From Stieleria maiorica (GTDB lineage Bacteria; Planctomycetota; Planctomycetia; Pirellulales; Pirellulaceae): a DNA stretch of 64,000 bases. The translations under genes were made by a program, and so were the position numbers. Shown one piece after another: positions 58,455 to 64,000 of this stretch. How positions within the stretch are numbered: position 1 is the stretch's first letter; each line of letters begins with the position of its first letter. The stretch lies in contig NZ_CP036264.1 in NCBI RefSeq assembly GCF_008035925.1, forward strand, positions 6,853,641-6,917,640. The letters are read 5' to 3'. The notes below the pieces were generated by a model. It had not been told where the DNA came from, did not search any database, and saw nothing but the letters and a program-made list of their open reading frames with translations.

Positions 58455-58556
58455 GCTTCGTTTTCGATTGGGCCGGACAGTCGCCGTCCTCTCCGAGGTC
58501 GGCGCGGGGCGAAGTTTCGCGTTATTACGCACGCCGAGTTCGGAGAACACGGCGAC
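58455..58556 (+). repeat. Dispersed inverted-repeat element, copy C
   Basis: GCTTCGTTTTCGATTGGG tail, then arms GTCGCCGTCCTCTCCGAGG and GAGTTCGGAGAACACGGCGAC. It lies between the stop of the PAS-LuxR gene and the stop of the next minus-strand gene. Confidence 0.88.
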
Positions 58557-58562
58557 TTTCCG

Positions 58563-59951
58563 TCATGGTGATGGGGCACCCAGCCAGTACCGATCGGCGT
58601 GACGTTCTAATTCGTCTGCGCCGATCAAGAACGTCTCCTGCCGCTTTCCCGTCCAGCGATCCGAAGCACTCTTCAATTTCACTCGGACCGCCGGTCCGAG
58701 ATCGTGGCGATTGGAAAATGCCAGCGCCAGTTGCAGTTGGTACCGCGCCTGGGGGTAAATCGGCACGCGACGTTGATCAAGCGACCAGCCGCCGAGGTCC
58801 AGATCATGCCAGCGGTCGCCATCGCCATCCTCATCGTCGGCCAAGAACATCGCCAGGTGGTCCGGCAATCGATCGGCCACCGAATCGTGGATCTGAACGT
58901 CGGCGCGACTATTGTGTGGCGAATAGAGCGCCCACGAGGTCCAGTGATCCCAGTACCCCAGTCGCTCGGTCAATGGCAGCAGCAAAGCGGCGAAGACGAC
59001 GATCCGAATCGCCCAACTCACTGCCGGGGTGGCATGCGATCGGTCGATCGATTCCGGTTGTTCGGTCGTCTCGACTTCTGTCGCCGTTCGCGTAGCGACG
59101 ACAAACAGCAGCACAACCTCGACGGCCAACAAGCCGTTCCAAGCCAGCACGCCCAGGCTGTGTCCGAGCGACCAGGGGCCGAGCAAACCGATCAGGGTAA
59201 GGTGCATCGCAGCGGCAGCCACGCCGGCGATTCGTCGCGTCCGGGGAAACATCAGTGCCAACGCAATCGACAGCTCGCCCAGCGGCAGTGCGAAGGCAAG
59301 CTTGGTCGCCGTCGTTTCGCCGAGTCCGCCGATCGGAGCGGCCAGCGTTTGGACCATTTGGTGGCCGACGGTGTGGACGAACTGGAAGTCCAGTTTTCCC
59401 AGGGCGCTGTAGAAGTAAACACTGATTGCGAGCGCCATTAGCCAGCGGCGTCCTTCCCGCCATGGCAACCCACCCAGGATCACGGCATACAGCAGTGACT
59501 GGTACGCCCAGGGTTGCAATCGATGTTGGTCCAGCACGATCAACGCCGCCAGTGCCGCGGCAATGCCCCACCAGCACCAGCGATGAAGACGCAGAATCAT
59601 CAACGCGGCTAAACCGATCACCAAACCCAACAACGCCGCGGTCTCTATCGCGCCAACGGCCCAGGCCCCACCCGGCATCGCCACCCAGGGCACGCGTGGA
59701 AAACCAAGTTCCTGCCACCAAGGGTGAAACCACATCGGAAACGTCACCGAGATCAAGACGCCTAACCCTAGTGCCCGGACACGGCCGAATGAAGTTGCAA
59801 ACGAGCGGGTATGTCGGGCGGCCGCCGAAGCTTGCGTCGCAGTGGTCTCGGTCGGAGGCGTCAATGAACGGATGTCGCGCGGTAAAAAGAGAATCGGTTG
59901 AGTCGTCGGCGTGGCGATCTCATTCTGAGGTTGCGTTGTTCGATCAGGCAA
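58563..59951 (-). CDS. Multi-pass membrane protein, DoxX/MauE-like, with C-terminal soluble domain
   Basis: 462 aa with TTG start; no ATG candidate upstream. About eight hydrophobic segments between residues 55 and 320 (GLGVLISVTFPMWFHPWW, IETAALLGLVIGLAALMIL, GIAAALAALIVL, LLAVEVVLLFVVA and others). The section MALAISVYFYSALGKLDFQ is similar to DoxX/MauE proteins (S-x-x-K-x-x). The last 130 residues are soluble and beta-rich (LDLGGWSLDQRRVPIYPQARYQLQLA). Function unknown; some relatives act in disulfide or redox metabolism. It ends in element copy C. Confidence 0.75.
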   Translation of the reverse strand: MPDRTTQPQNEIATPTTQPILFLPRDIRSLTPPTETTATQASAAARHTRSFATSFGRVRALGLGVLISVTFPMWFHPWWQELGFPRVPWVAMPGGAWAVGAIETAALLGLVIGLAALMILRLHRWCWWGIAAALAALIVLDQHRLQPWAYQSLLYAVILGGLPWREGRRWLMALAISVYFYSALGKLDFQFVHTVGHQMVQTLAAPIGGLGETTATKLAFALPLGELSIALALMFPRTRRIAGVAAAAMHLTLIGLLGPWSLGHSLGVLAWNGLLAVEVVLLFVVATRTATEVETTEQPESIDRSHATPAVSWAIRIVVFAALLLPLTERLGYWDHWTSWALYSPHNSRADVQIHDSVADRLPDHLAMFLADDEDGDGDRWHDLDLGGWSLDQRRVPIYPQARYQLQLALAFSNRHDLGPAVRVKLKSASDRWTGKRQETFLIGADELERHADRYWLGAPSP

Positions 59952-60032
59952 GCCTTTGGGACCGTCGAAGTGCCAAACAGGTCGTGAATGTCGTCACAAC
60001 GATCCGAGCGTTTCGCACCACGACACCGAAAT

Positions 60033-60065
60033 AAAAAAAAGCATCGCCAGTTACCGGCGATGCTT
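60033..60065 (-). terminator. Terminator of the PEP-CTERM gene
   Basis: Stem AGCATCGCC/GGCGATGCT with loop AGTTACC; on the minus strand eight T residues follow. It lies 29 bp after the stop of the PEP-CTERM gene. Confidence 0.92.
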
Positions 60066-60093
60066 CCATGGTAGATGCTCGATTTCGTTGTTA

Positions 60094-60735
60094 TTAGCGG
60101 CGGCGACGACGCAACATGGCACAACCCGCCAATCCGCCCAACGCCAGGATCGTCGAAGGCTCTGGCACCGCAGAGACAACCGTAATCGTTCCGGGGTTGG
60201 CGAACACTTCCGGGTCCAAATCGGTAAACGCGGGGGCGTCATCGAGGACATTGTCTGCCGTCGAGCCCGGGTTCGGGTCGGTAAATGTAAACGTCGTTGT
60301 TCCCCGTTGTTCGATCGTGTAATCGAAGAAGCCGATCAGTGCGTTGCCCGTGCCTCGACCAGGTCGCGCGGGGCTAAATAAGTTGACACCGCCACCAGCG
60401 ACGACGGTTCCACTTGCATTGTCGACCGTTGCTGGGGGAGCAAATCCGAAACCGGCGTCCGTCGTCGGATTAGAAACTGTTCCCAATCCGGTATTGAAAT
60501 TGGCCTGGAATCCGGCGGTGTTCAGTCCAGTCGCTGACAAACGGGTGTCCCCGGCGGTTTCAAAAAGGAACACCGAAAAGCGAAACGTTTCGCCGAGATC
60601 ACCGTTAACCACCAAGTTATCTTGGGCGCTCGCAGCGGTCCCGTCTGCTGAATAACGCAGCACGGCCGCCGCGGAGGCTTGCGACGCAAGTCCCAAAGCA
60701 AGGAGGAGACCACATAGACAAATACAACGCCGCAT
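60094..60735 (-). CDS. Secreted PEP-CTERM protein
   Basis: 213 aa from ATG at 60735 (GGAGC upstream). Signal peptide (CICLCGLLLALGLASQASA), then a beta-rich domain (VNGDLGETFRFSVFLFETAG, NALIGFFDYTIEQRGTTTFT). The C-terminus VPEPSTILALGGLAGCAML then RRRRR is a PEP-CTERM sorting signal: PEP motif, hydrophobic segment, basic tail. It is cleaved by an exosortase, not encoded here. Closed by a good terminator. Probably a surface or secreted protein. Confidence 0.93.
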   Translation of the reverse strand: MRRCICLCGLLLALGLASQASAAAVLRYSADGTAASAQDNLVVNGDLGETFRFSVFLFETAGDTRLSATGLNTAGFQANFNTGLGTVSNPTTDAGFGFAPPATVDNASGTVVAGGGVNLFSPARPGRGTGNALIGFFDYTIEQRGTTTFTFTDPNPGSTADNVLDDAPAFTDLDPEVFANPGTITVVSAVPEPSTILALGGLAGCAMLRRRRR

Positions 60736-60928
60736 CAGATGCTCCAAGAATGGTGGGAAATGAATGGGGGGATAGGACCGGATGATACGCAAAACCCACA
60801 GAGTGTCCAGTTTAATGTCGTCATCATCATCGATTTCTGCCGATTAACGCACCCTTGCGTAGCTCTTGTGGGGGGGCGCTTTTGTTGTTTCAGGCTGAAG
60901 TGTTCAGACCACACGGGGGTGAACACGA

Positions 60929-62695
60929 CTACAACGCCTCCTCTTCCCCCGCGGGGAGTTCCAAGACCGGTTCGCCCCAGTCGGCCATGAAGGTTTCACC
61001 GCAGGTTTTGCATCGGACTTCGGTTCCCAACAGTTGATCGTCGATCACCTGCGGCACCCCCTTGCACTCGACACGCACCTTGCCGGGCTGGGCCGCCATG
61101 GCTTTCAGATGCATCGGATCGACGCCGGCGACCTCGATGTCATCTGGCTCAAGCGTCGTCAACAGCTCACGCGTCACGTCTTCGACCGCGGCGATCCGAT
61201 TGGCCAGCCGACGGACACTTCGCTCCAGAGAGTTCCTGGACGTTCGCCCGTTGCCGAAATGACGGTCGCGATTGGAGTGCAGGTACGTGAACCCGCGTAA
61301 CAATCTGCGCCGGGACTCGGTCGGCAACGTGTACTTGGATTTCTTGGCGATCAATTCAAAGATCCGGCACAACGCCTCGGGTGAATAGTCCGCGAACTGC
61401 ATCGTCGTTCCGACCCGGCTGCTCAGCCCCGGATTGCTGCGGATCATCTGCCGCATTTCGACCGGATAACCGGCCAGGATGACGACCAGTCGGTCGCGTT
61501 GGTCTTCCATCCGCTTGAGCAGCGTCTGGATCGCTTCGCGACCATATTGGTCCTGACCGCTTTCATCGATCAACGTGTAGGCTTCGTCGATGAACAAGAC
61601 ACCGTCGAGCGCTTCATCGATTTTGGCATTGGTTTTGGGGCCGGTTTGTCCGGCATATTCGGCGACCAATCCGCTGCGATCGGTTTCAACCAGATGACCT
61701 TTTTCCAAGATGCCCAGGGAACCGTAGATTTCGGCGATGATGCGGGCGACGGTCGTCTTTCCGGTTCCGGGGTTGCCGACAAAGGCCATGTGCAAACTGG
61801 GGCGTGACGTCGGCAGGTCCAACTCTTTGCGGCGACGTTCCATGGCCAAAAAGTTTGTCAACGTCGTGATCTGGTCTTTGATGTTCTCCAGCCCGATCAG
61901 ACTGTCCAGTTTGGCCTTGGCGTCGGCCAGCCGTTCCTCGGGGGTGCGTTCGTCGACCGGCTGGCCGTCGATGACCGGTTGCGACGGTTTAGCGGCCGCG
62001 GTCCCCGCCGAGCCACTTCCGCCGGGACCGGCGACCGGTGTCGGTTTTTCTGCGGCGGTCGGACCGATGCCTTCCCTCAACCGCTTGGCTTCTTCACGCA
62101 GCCACGCCAACGCATCGCGCGCATTGGACGTGTCGACCTCGCTGGTCAGCGTTTCCGGCGCGCGACCACGGGCGGTATCAAACTGCGTTTTCATTTGTTC
62201 GATCCGCTGGTTGTCCGACGCGCTGACCGTTCCGTCGACGGAAGTCAACAACGTCGCCATCCGCATCGCCGACGTCTCCAGTTCCCCCCAGTGATCGCGA
62301 AGCTCGGGCAGTTCGACGAACGGACGCACCAGATCAGCCCACTGGAATTCGCCTGCGGCACCGATCAACCAATCGACCGCTTCGTGCAACTGGCTACCCA
62401 GAACCGACTTGCCCCAGATGTGTTCCAAAAGCACTCGGCCGAGTTGCCGCTGCTCAAGACTCTTTGCGCTCGCGTCGGGCACCACGGTCGCAAAAACCTT
62501 CATCAAGAATCCCTGATGCAGGTCATTCATCTGATCAGCGACCGACGCCGCATCGGGGGCGTCACCTCCGCCCAGCCAGGCGTAGGACCCGCGGACCTGG
62601 TTCCCGGCTTCGATATACAGCCGTTGTGTCTCATCCAGGGCTTCGCGATACAGCCGAATCGATTCGATGATCCTGTCATCGCTTGGTCGTGACAT
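60929..62695 (-). CDS. CbxX/SpoVK-type AAA+ ATPase with zinc-ribbon-like C-terminus
   Basis: 588 aa from ATG at 62695. N-terminal 240 residues are helical with no clear domain (RLYREALDETQRLYIEAGNQ, RIEQMKTQFDTARGRA). A Pro/Gly-rich linker follows, then an AAA+ domain: Walker A GNPGTGKTTVARI, Walker B VLFIDEAYTL, and sensor 2 region SRVGTTMQFADYSPEAL, typical of CbxX/CfqX or SpoVK. The C-terminal 60 residues carry VRCKTCGETFMADW, a CxxC ribbon half. CbxX proteins remodel protein complexes, e.g. Rubisco; no Rubisco is present here. Role unknown. Confidence 0.87.
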   Translation of the reverse strand: MSRPSDDRIIESIRLYREALDETQRLYIEAGNQVRGSYAWLGGGDAPDAASVADQMNDLHQGFLMKVFATVVPDASAKSLEQRQLGRVLLEHIWGKSVLGSQLHEAVDWLIGAAGEFQWADLVRPFVELPELRDHWGELETSAMRMATLLTSVDGTVSASDNQRIEQMKTQFDTARGRAPETLTSEVDTSNARDALAWLREEAKRLREGIGPTAAEKPTPVAGPGGSGSAGTAAAKPSQPVIDGQPVDERTPEERLADAKAKLDSLIGLENIKDQITTLTNFLAMERRRKELDLPTSRPSLHMAFVGNPGTGKTTVARIIAEIYGSLGILEKGHLVETDRSGLVAEYAGQTGPKTNAKIDEALDGVLFIDEAYTLIDESGQDQYGREAIQTLLKRMEDQRDRLVVILAGYPVEMRQMIRSNPGLSSRVGTTMQFADYSPEALCRIFELIAKKSKYTLPTESRRRLLRGFTYLHSNRDRHFGNGRTSRNSLERSVRRLANRIAAVEDVTRELLTTLEPDDIEVAGVDPMHLKAMAAQPGKVRVECKGVPQVIDDQLLGTEVRCKTCGETFMADWGEPVLELPAGEEEAL

Positions 62696-62787
62696 CGTCT
62701 TGGGGTCCTGCGGGGGAGGCGAGAGCTCATCGAAAACGATTCCTTCTCGCAAATATGCCAAACGCGGAGTTTATTTTTTTGCCGCCC

Positions 62788-63432
62788 TTACGCCAACGCG
62801 TCCTGCCATTCTCGCGACAGTTGGGGAAGATTCATCAATGCGTGAACCGACATTCGATCGACTTCGCGGCCATACAACACATCGTTCGCACGGGCGACCG
62901 TCCATTCGGGGTTGGGGCGAAGCTGAAGGGCCATCGTCGCGCCGGGGGCCAATTGTCCGTCGGAAACGACTCGGACGTACCATCCCGTTCGGCCGGTCTG
63001 GGCGACTTCTTTGGTCATCGACTTGGTCTGCCAGCGCCGGGCGATTTTCCAGCAAGGCTGACGCGGTTGGCTGATCTCCAGAACACAATCGCCCGACTGG
63101 AATCGATCACCGATGCAGACGTCCGACTCGGTGGCACCGGCGAGAGTCAGGTTTTCGCCGAATCCGCCGGGCGTCAACTCGAGTTCGGGATGCTCTTTGG
63201 CCCAAGCACGATAGTGCACGCTGGCATAGCACAGGATCGCCTTGTCCGGCCCGCCGTGGTTCTTGGTATCGGCCACTTGGTCACCGACGATGCCCAATTC
63301 ATTTGCTGAAACCACAGCGTCGACGCGAGACTTTCGAAAGGCACTGGTCCATTGCCGTGAAAGGACGTCACGCGTGTCGGGATCACCTTCGGTCACCACT
63401 TTCCCGACTTGGATCGATTCGATCGTGATCAT
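62788..63432 (-). CDS. MOSC-domain protein (YiiM-like)
   Basis: 214 aa. YiiM-like N-terminal segment (GIVGDQVADTKNHGGPDKAIL, conserved HGGxDKA), the MOSC core with GGFGENLTLAG and the Cys of PRQPCWKIARRW, where a sulfur-carrying or molybdenum-related reaction is expected. The C-terminal helix ends the domain (MNLPQLSREWQDAL). In YiiM of E. coli the family reduces N-hydroxylated compounds. moaC lies 38 kb away and is not functionally linked by position. Divergent from the partial gene at the right edge. Confidence 0.92.
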   Translation of the reverse strand: MITIESIQVGKVVTEGDPDTRDVLSRQWTSAFRKSRVDAVVSANELGIVGDQVADTKNHGGPDKAILCYASVHYRAWAKEHPELELTPGGFGENLTLAGATESDVCIGDRFQSGDCVLEISQPRQPCWKIARRWQTKSMTKEVAQTGRTGWYVRVVSDGQLAPGATMALQLRPNPEWTVARANDVLYGREVDRMSVHALMNLPQLSREWQDALA

Positions 63433-63513
63433 TTACGCTAAAGTGGAATGGCATCGGAAAAGACGGCCCAACGTCGCACGAATCAAAATAACGGATCCGG
63501 TACGGATTGATCT

Positions 63514-64000
63514 ATGCCCAGGACTCGAATATTGCCCGTCGCACGCTCGTTTTGCGGTGCGGTGTCGATGATCGTATGGTTGATCGCCAACACGCCAGTC
63601 TCGTCCGTTGCCGCCGACGGCGATCCCGTTGCGATTCAGACTTGGCCCGACGGTCGCGTCGACATCGAAAATCACTGGGGGCTTCGCGTGATCGTTGCTT
63701 CCGGCGTCGCGGCCGACGAGAAGCTGGATCCGTCCTTTCAAAAGCACGTCGCAATCGGCACGGGGATCGACCACGTGTGGTCGCGACGACCGAATCAGGA
63801 CGCCGCATCGTGGAATCCGGCGTCGGGCCAACCTCTACCGCCTGGGGCGATCGGCGTGACATCGCTGTTGGGACCAGACCGGGATGCCGTGGGCTGGCTG
63901 GTTCGAACCGACGGCGTGACTCTAGCGGTTTTGGCCGAGTCATCGGCCGGCGGTGTCGCTCTCCTGAAAGAAGCTGCTGCGACCGGTGCCGCGAACACCC
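63514..64000 (+). CDS. Secreted protein of unknown function, 5' part (runs off right edge)
   Basis: The reading frame is open from ATG 63514 to the last base, 162 codons. It has a signal peptide (RSFCGAVSMIVWLIANTPVSSVAAD). The mature start reads VAIQTWPDGRVDIENHWGL, then VIVASGVAADEKLDPSFQKH and GVTSLLGPDRDAVGWLVRTDG, a beta-rich pattern. I do not recognise the family. No stop is visible so length and function cannot be given. The 80-bp gap to the MOSC gene should contain both promoters. Confidence 0.75.
   Translation, partial: MPRTRILPVARSFCGAVSMIVWLIANTPVSSVAADGDPVAIQTWPDGRVDIENHWGLRVIVASGVAADEKLDPSFQKHVAIGTGIDHVWSRRPNQDAASWNPASGQPLPPGAIGVTSLLGPDRDAVGWLVRTDGVTLAVLAESSAGGVALLKEAAATGAANT

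Overview
The window looks like a chromosomal segment of a Pirellulaceae-type planctomycete (Rhodopirellula/Rubripirellula/Stieleria relatives). This is inferred from content, not from a search: a secreted sulfatase, two-domain DUF1080 protein, MoxR-DUF58 pair, a prenyltransferase-repeat/DUF4159 protein, a PEP-CTERM protein, a subtilase with an N-terminal LESLETRRLLA-like planctomycete export tag, an HTH-plus-receiver regulator, and a 23S-5S rRNA operon with no 16S attached. Genes are loosely packed on both strands, with many intergenic repeats.

Layout. 0-5.3 kb: 3' part of an SGNH hydrolase, a small HTH protein, and an arsenic operon on the minus strand (arsR, arsD, arsA, arsC) with no efflux pump. 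5.3-11.5 kb: a 156-bp tandem repeat, an exported catalase-peroxidase, a small membrane protein, a large secreted protein and two repeat clusters. 11.5-15.7 kb: minus-strand operon tRNA-Ile, tRNA-Ala, 23S, 5S. 15.9-25.8 kb: a TlpA-type lipidless thioredoxin protein, aroDE with a GNAT gene, a PQQ-propeller protein, hisI, a glycosyltransferase, a polyprenyl synthase, moaC and an HTH/receiver regulator. 26.6-34.4 kb: M42 peptidase, HExxH proteins, subtilase, an orphan solute-binding lipoprotein. 34.4-43.7 kb: DUF4159 protein, MoxR, DUF58, sulfatase, LuxR regulator, a perfect 18-bp x 15 array, Gfo/Idh/MocA oxidoreductase. 43.8-50.8 kb: rpmA, proA, YmdB-like phosphoesterase, BON protein, a candidate structured RNA, a two-component pair and a small membrane protein. 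51-64 kb: ABC ATPase/permease pair, DUF1080 protein, cytochrome c peroxidase, PAS-LuxR regulator, DoxX-like membrane protein, PEP-CTERM protein, CbxX-type AAA ATPase, MOSC protein, and the 5' end of a secreted protein running off the right edge.

Functional groupings that the sequence supports: arsenic handling (ArsR sensing, ArsD/ArsA metalloid transfer, ArsC reduction; two matching candidate ArsR operators), central biosynthesis (aroDE, hisI, proA, moaC, isoprenoid chain), cell-envelope and polysaccharide work (sulfatase, DUF1080, subtilase, MoxR/DUF58), and signalling (OmpR-type pair, two LuxR-type regulators, one degenerate receiver).

The most unusual signal is non-coding. At least six intergenic loci carry fold-back arrays: a short unit of about 14-20 bp repeated in one orientation, then repeated again in the reverse complement, with a different unit at most loci. 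One pair of arms matches exactly over 29 bp including a variant unit. Separate dispersed families are a palindromic GACGGCCCGGAAGGGCCGTC element and a roughly 100-bp inverted-repeat element found in three copies just after gene ends.
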